This document shows positions 16,331 to 25,277 of a DNA stretch of 64,000 bases, in pieces. Origin of the DNA: CAWJFJ01 sp963800065. Lineage in GTDB: Bacteria; Actinomycetota; Acidimicrobiia; Acidimicrobiales; UBA8190. The stretch covers positions 376,375 to 440,374 of the forward strand of contig CAWCZO010000010.1 in NCBI GenBank assembly GCA_963800065.1, written 5' to 3'. A program made the translations under genes and the position numbers. Each line of letters opens with the position of its first letter. Within the stretch, counting starts at the first letter, position 1. Below the pieces are notes generated by a model. That model saw only the letters and a list, made by a program, of their open reading frames with translations. It had not been told where the DNA came from and did not search any database.

Positions 16331-17839
16331 ATGACGGACTGGACCCGGGTCCCGGTGGTGGTCGGCGCCGGCCAGGTGACCAGCCGCGAGGAGGATCCGG
16401 CGGCCGCCCCCGATCCCTTCGACCTGATGACCCAGGCGACGGGGTTGGCCCTGTCGGGTGCGGGGAGCGCCGTCGCCGGGGACATCGACCACTGCTGGAT
16501 GGTCCACTCCCTGTCGCTGCGCCACGGCGACCCCGCCCCCGTCCTGGCCGGCCGGGTGGGGATCACGGGCGCCGAGACCCGGGTCTCGGGCATGGGCGGG
16601 AACATCCCTCAGTGGCTGGTCAACCGGGCCGCCGCGCTGGTGGCCACCGGCGCCCGCCCCCGTGTCCTCATCGCCGGGTCCGAGGCCCTGGCCACCCGGC
16701 GCCGGGCCCGGAAGCTCGGAGTCGAGCTCGACTGGCCGTCGGCGCCGGGCTGGCCCGAGACCTGGCCCCCCCTCGAGCCCGACGTGGGGACGCATCCGGT
16801 CGAGCGCCAGCACGGGCTCGTCCAGGCCACCACCATGTACGCCCTCATCGAGTCGGCCCTGGCCCACGCGGCGGGGCGCGGTCCCGACGCGCAACGCCGG
16901 GCCATGGGTGAGCTCATGGACCGGTTCAACGCCGTGGCCGCCGCCAATCCCCTGTCGTGGTTCGGAACCCGACGCGACGGCCCCGAGCTCACCACGCCCA
17001 CGCCGGACAACCGGATGATCTGCTTCCCCTATCCCAAGTACTGCAACGCCGTGATGGACGTGGACATGGGCGCCGCCGTGGTCGTCACCGACGCGGCGAC
17101 GGCGCGATCGTGGGGACTGGCCCCCGACGAGGTCGCCTACCTTGGAGGATGGGCGGACGCCCACGAGGTCTGGTACCTGTCCGAGCGTCAACAGGTCCAC
17201 ACCGCCCCCGGCCTGGTGGCCTGCGCCGAGACGGCACTCGAGGGCGCCGGCGTCACGATCGACGAGGTCGGTGCCTTCGACCTCTACGCCTGCTTCCCGA
17301 GTTCCATCGAGGTGGCTCGCGACAGCTTCGGCCTCGCCCCCGACGACCCCCGACCGCTCACCCTCACCGGCGGGCTCCAGTACCACGGGGGACCGGGCAG
17401 CAACTACGTCACCCACGCCGTGGCCAACACCGTCGACTGGCTCCGGGCCGGGCACGGTGACGTGGCCGTGGTCCACGGAAACGGGTACTTCCTGACCAAG
17501 CAGGCCGTCGGCGTCTACACCAGCCGGCCCCCGGCGCAGACCCCGGAGCCTCCCGGTCCCCTCCAGGAGCGGATCGACGCCGGCTCCACCACGGTGCCGG
17601 TGGAGGCGTCGTTCGCCGGTCCGGGGACGATCCTGGCCTACACCGTGACCTACGGACGCGACGGCCGACCGGGCGACGGGGTCATGGTCGTCGACGTCGG
17701 TGACGACCATACCGGTCCGGCCCACACGGTGGCCCGGACCGACCCGGCCACGAGCGGCGTCCTGGTGGCCGAGGACGCCGTCGGCGCGGCGGTGATCCTG
17801 TCCCCGTCGGACGAGGGGAACGTCGCCCGCCTGGCCTGA
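16331..17839 (+). CDS. Thiolase-superfamily protein with C-terminal OB-like extension
   Basis: A 502-residue protein of the acetyl-CoA acetyltransferase-like group: VVVGAGQVTSREED at the N-terminus, a thiolase core with GMGGNIPQWLVNRAA where the active-site loop would be, FDLYACFPSSIEVA, and the GGLQYHGGPGSNYVTHA region with His. The last 90 residues (TIL-AYTVTYGRDG) look like an OB-fold seen in this long subgroup. The usual nucleophile Cys of biosynthetic thiolases is not evident in the first loop, so the exact reaction is uncertain. It is convergent with the ferredoxin gene. Confidence 0.8.
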   Translation: MTDWTRVPVVVGAGQVTSREEDPAAAPDPFDLMTQATGLALSGAGSAVAGDIDHCWMVHSLSLRHGDPAPVLAGRVGITGAETRVSGMGGNIPQWLVNRAAALVATGARPRVLIAGSEALATRRRARKLGVELDWPSAPGWPETWPPLEPDVGTHPVERQHGLVQATTMYALIESALAHAAGRGPDAQRRAMGELMDRFNAVAAANPLSWFGTRRDGPELTTPTPDNRMICFPYPKYCNAVMDVDMGAAVVVTDAATARSWGLAPDEVAYLGGWADAHEVWYLSERQQVHTAPGLVACAETALEGAGVTIDEVGAFDLYACFPSSIEVARDSFGLAPDDPRPLTLTGGLQYHGGPGSNYVTHAVANTVDWLRAGHGDVAVVHGNGYFLTKQAVGVYTSRPPAQTPEPPGPLQERIDAGSTTVPVEASFAGPGTILAYTVTYGRDGRPGDGVMVVDVGDDHTGPAHTVARTDPATSGVLVAEDAVGAAVILSPSDEGNVARLA

Positions 17840-17854
17840 GCCGGGTCCCCGGGG

Positions 17855-18046
17855 TCAGCCCTCCAGGGCCAGAGCCTGTTCGGGGCAGTTCTCCACACCG
17901 GTCCGGGCGTCGTCCTCACGCCCGGCGGGGACCTCGTCCACCAGCAGGACACAGTGGCCGTAGTCGTCGGCGTCGAAGAGGTCGGGGGCGAGAACGTAGC
18001 AGCGGCCGTGACCCTGGCAACGGTCGGCGTCGAGCCGGATGCGCAC
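17855..18046 (-). CDS. Small P450-partner ferredoxin
   Basis: A 63-residue ferredoxin from a GTG at 18046, 13 bases after the P450 stop. Cysteines lie in C10-QGHGR-C16 and C54-P, the spacing of 3Fe-4S (or alternative-ligand 4Fe-4S) ferredoxins that serve cytochromes P450 in actinobacteria. The second Cys of a full 4Fe-4S motif is replaced by His13. It probably delivers electrons to the adjacent P450. No ferredoxin reductase is nearby. Confidence 0.88.
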   Translation of the reverse strand: MRIRLDADRCQGHGRCYVLAPDLFDADDYGHCVLLVDEVPAGREDDARTGVENCPEQALALEG

Positions 18047-18059
18047 GGCCGTCGTTTCT

Positions 18060-19247
18060 CTACGGGGCCGGCGGGAACTGCAGCGGCAGGTGGTGCAGGG
18101 AGCGGAGGCCCTCGGTGTACTCGAGCACCGTCCCGGGGACGAGTTCGTACTCGGGGATCCGCTTGTGCCATTCCCGCATGGCCACCCGGAGCTCCACGCG
18201 GGCCAGGTGGGAACCGAGACAACGGTGGACACCACCCCCGAAGGCCAGGTGGGGGTTGGGGTTGCGCATCAGGTCGACCGAGTCGACGCCGGGATGGGCG
18301 GTGGCGTCGGTGTTGGCCGCGCCGATCAGGAGCATCACGTGCTCGCCGGCCTTCATCGGGCAACCGTCGATCTCGACGTCCTCACCGAGCACCCGGGGAA
18401 CGGCGGGAACGGGGCTCTCCCACCGAAGCAGCTCCTCGATGGCCGAGGGGATGACCGACTCGTCACCCGCCACCTGGCGTCGGTGCTCGGGATTCTGCGA
18501 GAGATGACCGAAGATGCAGTCGAGCGTGTCGGTCACCGTGTCGAGACCGGCGATGATGAAGAGGAAGCAGATGTCGAGGATCTCCTCGTCGGTCAGTCTG
18601 ACCCCGTCCACCTCGGACACCATGATCCGGGCCAGGAGGTCCTCGGTGGGCGCCCGTCGGCGTTGCTCCAGCGTCTTCTCGAAGTAGGCGTAGATGTTCT
18701 CGGCCGTCTTCTTCCGCGTCGGCGCCTGGTCTTCCATGGTGCTGCCGGCGGGCCGGATGATCCCGTCCTTCATGGCCAGGAAGAGGTCGAGGTCCTCGAG
18801 GGGCAGGCCCATCAGGCGGAGAAACACGGTGCAGGGAAGGGGGACGGCGAAATCCTCGTGGAAGTCGCACGTCCCGCGCGAGGCGAAGTTGTCCATGGTC
18901 CGGTTGACCAGCTCGGCCACCTCGCCGTCGAGAGCCGCCATGTGCTTGGGGGCGAACAGCGGGTCGAGGATCCGGCGGTACTTCACGTGCTTGGGGGGAT
19001 CGACGCTCAGCGGGATGAGGGGTCGGATGTTGCCCAGCTGGACGGCCTCGGGACCCGAGGTGAAGACGGCCGGCTTGCGCAGAGCCGCCTCCACGTCCTG
19101 ACGGTGGGTGAGTAGGTGGAACATCCCCTCGATGTTGTGGACGCGCTGCTGCCGCAGCATCTCGGAGATGGCCCGGGGGTCGTCGGCCGATGCCAGATCG
19201 ACCATCATCGTCGATGAGGTGGATTCCAGTTCGTTCTCGACAGCCAT
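18060..19247 (-). CDS. Cytochrome P450
   Basis: A 395-residue soluble bacterial P450. The I-helix has FIIAGLDTVTDT, the K-helix ExxR is EELLR, and the heme-binding loop is FGGGVHRCLGSHLAR with the thiolate Cys near 345. The start ATG has AAAGG upstream. It is followed by its ferredoxin in one operon. The substrate is unknown; the context of acyl-CoA and thiolase genes suggests oxidation of a lipid-like, terpenoid or other hydrophobic compound. A tandem CTGAC dyad lies about 150 bases upstream. Confidence 0.93.
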   Translation of the reverse strand: MAVENELESTSSTMMVDLASADDPRAISEMLRQQRVHNIEGMFHLLTHRQDVEAALRKPAVFTSGPEAVQLGNIRPLIPLSVDPPKHVKYRRILDPLFAPKHMAALDGEVAELVNRTMDNFASRGTCDFHEDFAVPLPCTVFLRLMGLPLEDLDLFLAMKDGIIRPAGSTMEDQAPTRKKTAENIYAYFEKTLEQRRRAPTEDLLARIMVSEVDGVRLTDEEILDICFLFIIAGLDTVTDTLDCIFGHLSQNPEHRRQVAGDESVIPSAIEELLRWESPVPAVPRVLGEDVEIDGCPMKAGEHVMLLIGAANTDATAHPGVDSVDLMRNPNPHLAFGGGVHRCLGSHLARVELRVAMREWHKRIPEYELVPGTVLEYTEGLRSLHHLPLQFPPAP

Positions 19248-19399
19248 CGCACGTGCCTTTCACTACGGCCCAATTGTCGTCACCCCGACCACTGTCGCCA
19301 CCACCGCCACTGTCGCCACGGAGCGTGCCGAACCGGTGCCGGTCCGGGAAACGAGCGGTCACCGGCCACCTGGGCCCTACCCGTGCCACGTTAGCTTTT

Positions 19400-19435
19400 C
19401 CTGACGCAGATGTCAGCCCTGACGGCGGCGTCAGG
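19400..19435. promoter_or_regulatory. Two adjacent CTGAC-N6-GTCAG dyads upstream of the P450 operon
   Basis: CTGACGCAGATGTCAG (19401-19416) and CTGACGGCGGCGTCAG (19419-19434) are separated by two bases, giving an 18-bp period. Both match the dyad at 14927-14944. They lie between the P450 start (19247, minus) and the RodZ-like gene (19600, plus), a 350-base region with no gene. The rest of that stretch holds only a direct repeat CCACTGTCGCCAC (about 19290 and 19307). Confidence 0.6.
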
Positions 19436-19599
19436 ACCGGCTCCGCCCGTCGGCGCCCGGGTCGGGTGGGCCCGACACCCTCCGGGGTCCGCCCCCCCGT
19501 GCCTCAAGGACTCCTTTCCGGATGCCGACGCGCGGGTATCCGAACACCGCCCCTGACCAGGGCACAGTACGATCGGGCGAAGGAGACAAGGGGGTCGTC

Positions 19600-20667
19600 G
19601 TGGTCATCGCAGGGAGCGAGAGAGCGACCCGCCGTCGCGGTATGCGACGGCAACGCGACTCGTCGCCCTTCCCCTTCGGCCCCGACCTCCGCCAGGCACG
19701 GGAGCGACTAGGTCTCAGCCTCGATTCCATCCAGGACCGCACCGGGGTCCGCCGCTTCTACCTCGAGGCCCTCGAGGAGGGCGACCTGACCCGGCTGCCC
19801 GACGAGAAGACGGCCCTGGTCGCCGTGCGCCGGTATGCCGAGATCCTGGGCCTCGACGCCGCCCGTATGACGCAGACCGTGGGTGAGAGATGGCACACCG
19901 TGGGCGAAACCCGGACACCGGAGCTGGCCGGGGTCGGCCGGGGGCCGTCCCCCATCGGCGGTGACTCCGCCGTCGTCCCCCTCGTCCCCCTCGTCGCCGG
20001 CCACCTGAGCCACTATCCGGGCGACACCTCACACCTCCGCGCCTTCACCCAGACCGCCCAGGTCCCGATGGTGACGGCGGCGACCGTCCGCCCGACGCTC
20101 CCCCCGGGACTGCGGTTCGACACCACCGACTCCCTCCCGGTGACGAGGCGCCGGGGCCTCGACCCCTACCCCGTCCCCATGGCCCTGCGGGTGGCGATCT
20201 GGACCACGGTCCTCCTGCTGGTCCTGAGCGGGGCGGCCATCGCCGTCCACCACTGGCGGCCCGCGTGGTTGGACCGGATCCACCTGGTGGCGGGCACGGG
20301 TGGGACCCGCCCGGCCCCGGGCCCGGCCGCCGTCCATCGGTCGGGCCCTCTCGTGACGGAGGCGGCGGCGGGACCGCTGGCGGCCTCGGTGAGCGTCCGC
20401 TCCCCCGTCTACGAGGTGGTGGTGGCCACCCAGGCACCGTGTTGGCTGCACGTGAGCAGCCCCACGAGCTTCGCCCCCCTCTTCTCGGCCACGGTCCCGG
20501 CCGGAACCACCAAGACCTTCACGTCGGGGAACGGCCAGCTCTCGGTGGAGCTCGGGGCCAGCCACGTCACGGTGACGGTCCAGATCCTGGGCAAGACCGT
20601 CCCGGGCTGGGTCCTGGCACCGCGCTCGGCGCCGTTCGTGGTGAACTTCCACTCCTCGCCCACCTGA
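19600..20667 (+). CDS. RodZ-like membrane protein with N-terminal helix-turn-helix
   Basis: About 355 residues. An HTH_25-type domain (FGPDLRQARERLGLSLDSIQ, then RTGVRRFYLEALEEGD) is followed by a linker, one membrane segment near residue 215-235 (VAIWTTVLLLVLSGAAIAV) and an extracytoplasmic DUF4115-like beta domain. This is the domain order of RodZ, which links MreB to the cell envelope; in many actinobacteria the role is less clear. The start is uncertain: GTG at 19600 has AGGAG 14 bases upstream, while an ATG at 19642 is also possible. Confidence 0.75.
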   Translation: MVIAGSERATRRRGMRRQRDSSPFPFGPDLRQARERLGLSLDSIQDRTGVRRFYLEALEEGDLTRLPDEKTALVAVRRYAEILGLDAARMTQTVGERWHTVGETRTPELAGVGRGPSPIGGDSAVVPLVPLVAGHLSHYPGDTSHLRAFTQTAQVPMVTAATVRPTLPPGLRFDTTDSLPVTRRRGLDPYPVPMALRVAIWTTVLLLVLSGAAIAVHHWRPAWLDRIHLVAGTGGTRPAPGPAAVHRSGPLVTEAAAGPLAASVSVRSPVYEVVVATQAPCWLHVSSPTSFAPLFSATVPAGTTKTFTSGNGQLSVELGASHVTVTVQILGKTVPGWVLAPRSAPFVVNFHSSPT

Positions 20668-20735
20668 CGCCGGCACCGGCGGGGCCGTCCCCTCCCGTTT
20701 GCGCCACCGCCGTCCACCCTGGTTCGCTGAGGTCC

Positions 20736-21935
20736 GTGGCCCAACCCGACACCGCTGACCCGAACACCGGCAACCCGGGCGCCGGCGACCCGGACGCCGG
20801 CGAGATGGACGGCGACATCTACGGCTTCTGGGCCGTCTGCCGCCGCGACGACCCGGTCATGGCCATCGAAGGCCTCGGCCAGGAGATGCGGATGGTGACC
20901 CGGTTCGCCGACGTCGACGCCGTGCTCCGCGACCCCGAGCGCTTCCCGTCGCGGATCAACGCCGACACCATGGGGCCGGTCATGGGCACCGTCATCCTGG
21001 CCATGGACGGCGACGAGCACCGCCGCCACCGCAATCTGGTGGCCCACGCCTTCCGGCCGTCGGCCCTGGTGCGGTGGGAGGACGAGCTCATCGCCCCCAC
21101 CGTCCACCGGCTCATCGACACCGTCGCCGGCACCGGCCGGTCCGACCTGGTGGCCGACGTCACCAGCCGCTATCCCGTCCAGGTCATCGCCGGCGTCCTG
21201 GGCGTCCCCACCGACGACTACGAGCTCTTCCAGCGCTGGGGCCTCGAGATCTCCATGGGTCCCGAGGACTACGACGTCTCCAAGGCGGCCTCCCGGGCCA
21301 TGCGGGACTACCTGACGCCTCTGGTCGAGCGGCGCAAGATCGACCCCGGCGACGACCTCGTCTCGGACATCGTCACGGCCGAGATCGGCGGCGAGCGCCT
21401 GAGCGACGAGCACATCTACGGCTTTCTCCGCCTCCTGCTCCCGGCCGGGGCCGAGACCACCTTCCGGGCCCTCGGCAACTGTCTCCTGGCCCTTCTCTGC
21501 CACCCGCCCGTCCTGGCCCGGGTGCGCGACGACCGCACCCTCCTCGACGCCGTCATCGAGGAGACGCTGCGGTGGGAGACGTCGGTGACCATGGTCAACC
21601 GCGAGACGGCCTGCCCCGTCGAATTGGACGGCGTCACCCTCCCGGCCGGGGTCTCGGTGATCTGCGCCACGGGCTCCGCCAACCACGACGAGACCCGGTA
21701 CGACAACGCCGAGGTCTGGGATCTCGACCGCCCGCCCGCCGCCCACCTGGCTTTCGGCACCGGTCGGCACCAGTGCCTGGGAATGCACCTGGCGCGACTC
21801 GAGCTGCGCGTGGGCCTGACCGCCATCCTCGACCGGCTCTCCGGTCTGCGCCTCGATCCCGCCGCCGACCCGCCCCGCATCGAGGGGACGGCGTTCCGAT
21901 CGCCGCCTCGCCTCGACGTCCTTTTCGACACCTGA
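20736..21935 (+). CDS. Cytochrome P450 (second)
   Basis: A 399-residue P450 from a GTG at 20736. It has the I-helix LLLPAGAETTFRAL, the ExxR in EETLRWE, and the heme loop FGTGRHQCLGMHLAR. It differs clearly from the P450 at 18060 (AGAETT rather than AGLDT) and has no adjacent ferredoxin; the one at 17855 may serve both. The N-terminal 25 residues are rich in Asp/Gly/Pro. It is followed by a GH4 gene after 47 bases, possibly with its own promoter. Confidence 0.92.
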   Translation: MAQPDTADPNTGNPGAGDPDAGEMDGDIYGFWAVCRRDDPVMAIEGLGQEMRMVTRFADVDAVLRDPERFPSRINADTMGPVMGTVILAMDGDEHRRHRNLVAHAFRPSALVRWEDELIAPTVHRLIDTVAGTGRSDLVADVTSRYPVQVIAGVLGVPTDDYELFQRWGLEISMGPEDYDVSKAASRAMRDYLTPLVERRKIDPGDDLVSDIVTAEIGGERLSDEHIYGFLRLLLPAGAETTFRALGNCLLALLCHPPVLARVRDDRTLLDAVIEETLRWETSVTMVNRETACPVELDGVTLPAGVSVICATGSANHDETRYDNAEVWDLDRPPAAHLAFGTGRHQCLGMHLARLELRVGLTAILDRLSGLRLDPAADPPRIEGTAFRSPPRLDVLFDT

Positions 21936-21982
21936 CCCCGACCCGTAGGGTCTGGGCGGGACCAACGCATGGGGGGATAATC

Positions 21983-23365
21983 ATGACACCGAAGATCACC
22001 ATCGTGGGCGGCGGAAGCACGCACTGGACGCCACGGCTGCTCGCCGATTTCGCCAACACCCCCAGTCTGCGTGACTGCTCGGTCGCACTCACCGACATCG
22101 ACGAGTCGTCGCTACCCCCCATGCTGACCATCGCCAAGCACATCGTGACGTCGCGCCGCATCGGGATGGAGGTCACGGCCACCACCGATCTGCGCGCCGC
22201 CCTCGACGGCGCCGACTTCGTGATCATCGCCCTGTCCGTCGGCGGTTTCGCCAGCATGGGCCACGATCTCGAGATCCCGTCGCGCTACGGGATCTGGCAA
22301 CCGGTGGGCGACTCGGTCGGACCCGGCGGCATCGCCCGCTCACTGCGCAGCATCCCCGTCGTCCTGCGCATCGCCACCGAGGTCGAACGCTGCGCCCCCG
22401 ATGCCACCCTGCTCAACGTGAGCAACCCCCTCACCGCGCTGTGCCGGGCCGTCTCCTCAGAGACCTCCGTGCGCACCGTCGGGCTCTGCAACGAGCTGGT
22501 GGGGCTCCAGTTCTGGCTCAGCCTGGTCTTCGACGCCGACATGCGCGAGATCGACCCCACCGTGGCCGGCGTCAACCATCTTCCCCTCGTCACCTCCCTG
22601 CGTATCGGCGGTGACGACGGCTTCGCCATGTTGCGCGACGTTCTCGACAATCCCGGGCGCCTCGAGGGGCAGCCGGTGTGGATGACCCCGCCGGCGGCGT
22701 CGCACTGGCACCGGATCGATCCGTCCCGGGACTGGACCAAGGCCGACATCGTGGCCAACAACCGGGTCAAGCTGGAGATCTTCCGTCAGCTCGGGGTCCT
22801 GCCCGGTTCGGCCGACACCCACGTGGCCGAATTCTTCCCCTGGTTCGTGACGCCCGCCTCCGACGAGGGTCGGGCCTGGGGGGTCCACCATTACGGCCTG
22901 GCCGGTCACACCCAGGACAAGGTGGACGACGGCGTCTGGGCGGCCGAGCTCGAAGCGGGGGGCGAGATACCGCAGTGGTCCTCGGGCGAACTGGTGGCGC
23001 CGTTGCTCGACGGCATCGTCACCGGCACGCCCCGTTCGCTGCCCGTCAACCTCCCGAACTCCGGTCAGGTGACCGACCTCCCGACCGGTGTCGTCGTCGA
23101 GTGCATGGGCACCATCGACGGCGACGGGGTCCGCCCCCGTGACACGGCGTCGGCCGGTGCCGCCGCCGAGCACCTCCGCCGCGTCGTCGCCTCCCAGGAG
23201 CTCACCGTCCGGGCCGCCCTGACCGGCGACCGGGGCCTCGTCCTCCAGGCCATGCTGGCCGATCCCGTGGCCGGCACCCTCCCCTGGGAGCACGTCACGG
23301 ACATGACCGAGGAGATCCTGGCGGCGTCGGCCCCGTGGCTGCCCCAGTTCCCTCCACCGTCCTGA
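21983..23365 (+). CDS. GH4-family NAD-dependent glycosidase
   Basis: A 460-residue protein with the GH4 Rossmann start ITIVGGGSTHWTPRLL, the NVSNPLTAL segment, the CNELVG motif in place of the CHN/CHS metal-binding motif, and the metal-binding His in GVNHLPLV. GH4 enzymes use NAD+ and Mn2+ in an oxidation-elimination mechanism and act on alpha- or beta-linked (phospho)glycosides or glucuronides. Substrate specificity is not readable here. A GGGGGG ribosome-binding site precedes the ATG. Confidence 0.88.
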   Translation: MTPKITIVGGGSTHWTPRLLADFANTPSLRDCSVALTDIDESSLPPMLTIAKHIVTSRRIGMEVTATTDLRAALDGADFVIIALSVGGFASMGHDLEIPSRYGIWQPVGDSVGPGGIARSLRSIPVVLRIATEVERCAPDATLLNVSNPLTALCRAVSSETSVRTVGLCNELVGLQFWLSLVFDADMREIDPTVAGVNHLPLVTSLRIGGDDGFAMLRDVLDNPGRLEGQPVWMTPPAASHWHRIDPSRDWTKADIVANNRVKLEIFRQLGVLPGSADTHVAEFFPWFVTPASDEGRAWGVHHYGLAGHTQDKVDDGVWAAELEAGGEIPQWSSGELVAPLLDGIVTGTPRSLPVNLPNSGQVTDLPTGVVVECMGTIDGDGVRPRDTASAGAAAEHLRRVVASQELTVRAALTGDRGLVLQAMLADPVAGTLPWEHVTDMTEEILAASAPWLPQFPPPS

Positions 23366-23429
23366 GCCGACGGCATCTGCGATCCGGGCCTCCCCTCAAG
23401 GCGGCGGGGCCCCGCTCCGATGAACCTGT

Positions 23430-24860
23430 GTGAGCACCTGGACCGACGGCGCCCCCCAGACCTCCGATCCCCACGCCGGCTTCCAGAGCGTCGCCGGACG
23501 GCTGGCTCGCGTCATCGGCACGGCCGACGAATCGACCCTCGACGCCGTGGCCGCCTCGTTCCTGGAGAAGCTCGGGAGCTTCGCCGACGTCGACGTCTCG
23601 TTCGTGACCCTGGTGGACGACAGCGCCTGCGTCACCGACGACTGGCACTGGATCCGCCCGGGGTTGGCCGCCTCGGCCCCGGCCGTCCGCTCCCCGCTGT
23701 CAGCCATGTTCGGTTCGGCCATGGACGTCCTGCGGACAGGGGACACCGTCGTCATCGACGATCTCTCACGCATCGAGCTGGCCCCCTCGGAACGGGCGCT
23801 GGCCACCGCCAATGGTCTCCAGGCCATCATGATCGCCCCCGTCATCGTGGGGTCACGGTTGCTGGGCGTCATGGGCCTCCAGGTCTTCCACCGCCCCCGG
23901 CCGTGGGAACCGAGCCTCGTCGTCCAGGTGGAGCTCCTGGCCCAGACCCTCGTCCAGGCCGTCTGCCGGACCCGTCAGCAGGGGGCCCTGGCCCGGGCCG
24001 AGGCCCGGTCGCGACGGATCGCCGAGTACATCCCCGACGGCCTGCTCCTGCTGAACGTGAAGGGCGCCGTGACGTGGGTCTCGCCGTCGTTCTGCGAGAT
24101 GTCGGGTCTGGCCGCCAGCCGCGTCCTCAACCGGGCGGCCTCCTCCTTCTTCCACCCGGCCCACCGTCAGGCCGTCGAGGACCATCTGGCGCGCGCCGTG
24201 CGCAGCCGCGACGCCCACGTCACCGCCCAGCTCCAGAGTGAGACGGCGGACTGGCGTTGGGCAGACGTATCGCTGCGCCTGGCCGCCGAGCAGGATCCGG
24301 GTGTCCCCGACGAGATCGTGATGAGCATCCGCGACGTCCACGAGCGACATCTCCGGGACCAGCATCTGGTCCGCCAGGCCGATATCGACCCTCTGACGGG
24401 CCTGGCCAATCGCTCCGCCTTCGAGCGGGCCCTGGCCGCGCTGGCCGAACGCGACGTCCGCGTGTCGGTGGCCTTCTGCGACATAGACGACTTCAAGATG
24501 ATCAACGACGATTTCGGCCAGGACATCGGCGACGACGTCCTGCGGGCCGTGGCCGCCGGCATCGGCAACATCGTCCGCGGCGACGACATCGTGGCCCGCT
24601 TCGGTGGCGACGAGTTCGCCGTCGTGGTCACCCAGGTCGACGACATGCAGACCGTCCCCCTCGGGGCGCGGCTCCTGGGGGTGACCCGGGATCTCCACGT
24701 GGGCGACAGGAACGTCTCCCTGTCGGTCGGTGTCTGTGGTCCGGGCCCGGCGTCGGACGCCGGCGCCATGCGCCAGAGAGCCGACCAGGCCATGTACTCG
24801 GTCAAGCGGATCAACAAGAACAACTGGGTCGAGGTCGAATGGGACCCGCCCCACGGTTGA
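23430..24860 (+). CDS. Diguanylate cyclase with GAF and PAS domains
   Basis: A 476-residue protein: GAF-like domain at about 30-185, PAS domain at about 195-310, GGDEF domain at about 320-470. The active site reads RFGGDEF at residue 392, and the inhibitory I-site RGDD lies five residues before it, so c-di-GMP synthesis with product inhibition is likely. There is no membrane segment, so it senses a cytoplasmic signal. The GTG start is the first that gives the complete GAF domain. Confidence 0.92.
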   Translation: MSTWTDGAPQTSDPHAGFQSVAGRLARVIGTADESTLDAVAASFLEKLGSFADVDVSFVTLVDDSACVTDDWHWIRPGLAASAPAVRSPLSAMFGSAMDVLRTGDTVVIDDLSRIELAPSERALATANGLQAIMIAPVIVGSRLLGVMGLQVFHRPRPWEPSLVVQVELLAQTLVQAVCRTRQQGALARAEARSRRIAEYIPDGLLLLNVKGAVTWVSPSFCEMSGLAASRVLNRAASSFFHPAHRQAVEDHLARAVRSRDAHVTAQLQSETADWRWADVSLRLAAEQDPGVPDEIVMSIRDVHERHLRDQHLVRQADIDPLTGLANRSAFERALAALAERDVRVSVAFCDIDDFKMINDDFGQDIGDDVLRAVAAGIGNIVRGDDIVARFGGDEFAVVVTQVDDMQTVPLGARLLGVTRDLHVGDRNVSLSVGVCGPGPASDAGAMRQRADQAMYSVKRINKNNWVEVEWDPPHG

Positions 24861-24893
24861 CCGCCGACCGGGCCCGGTTAGTCTGACCCTCCG

Positions 24894-25181
24894 GTGATCG
24901 AGATCATGATCTTCCGTCTGGCCCCCGAGGCCGACGAGAGGGACTTTCTGGCGGCCGACCGCCACGTCCAGTCCGATTTCGCCTACCAGCAACCGGGCCT
25001 ACGACGACGAACGACGGCCCGTGGCGCCGACGGCGCCTGGATCGTCATCGACCTCTGGCGCTCCGATTCCGACGCCGATGCCGTGAGGGCCCGCTGGGGT
25101 CAGGACCCGGTCACGGCCCGGTTCATGTCCTTCGTCGACGCCGACACGGTCCGCACCGAGCGCTACGAGACCCTCGACTGA
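24894..25181 (+). CDS. Small dimeric alpha/beta-barrel-like protein
   Basis: A 95-residue protein from a GTG 33 bases after the diguanylate cyclase stop. The pattern IEIMIFRLAPEADERDFLAA with later WIVIDLWRSD fits ferredoxin-like dimeric alpha-beta barrels of the ABM/EthD kind, but no motif decides a function. It is convergent with the VOC gene. Confidence 0.6.
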   Translation: MIEIMIFRLAPEADERDFLAADRHVQSDFAYQQPGLRRRTTARGADGAWIVIDLWRSDSDADAVRARWGQDPVTARFMSFVDADTVRTERYETLD

Positions 25182-25200
25182 AAGGCCCGGCCGCCCCGCC

Positions 25201-25277
25201 GCCGGCTGTCGCCCGGCTACTGCTGTCGCCCCGTCGCCGGCTGTCGCCCGGCGCCGGCTGTCGCCCGGCTACTGCTG
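25201..25277. repeat. Tandem duplication of the 3' end of the VOC gene
   Basis: The 25-base segment GCCGGCTGTCGCCCGGCTAC-TGCTG occurs at 25201-25225 and again at 25253-25277, with a shorter copy at 25236-25252. The right copy carries the VOC stop codon and last two codons; the left copy repeats them downstream of the gene. This looks like local slippage or duplication. Confidence 0.75.

Noticed and set aside
13354..16605. An apparent 1083-residue minus-strand protein
   Set aside because: Only the C-terminal 501 residues are an acyl-CoA synthetase; the rest is antisense to the amidohydrolase and the intergenic operator.
19289..19320. Short direct repeat CCACTGTCGCCAC
   Set aside because: Two copies only, in low-complexity Pro/Thr-like sequence; no sign of a repeat array or CRISPR.
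20663..20685. Possible further CTGAC dyad before the second P450
   Set aside because: Only the left half (CTGACGCCGG) matches and it overlaps a stop codon; the right half is absent.
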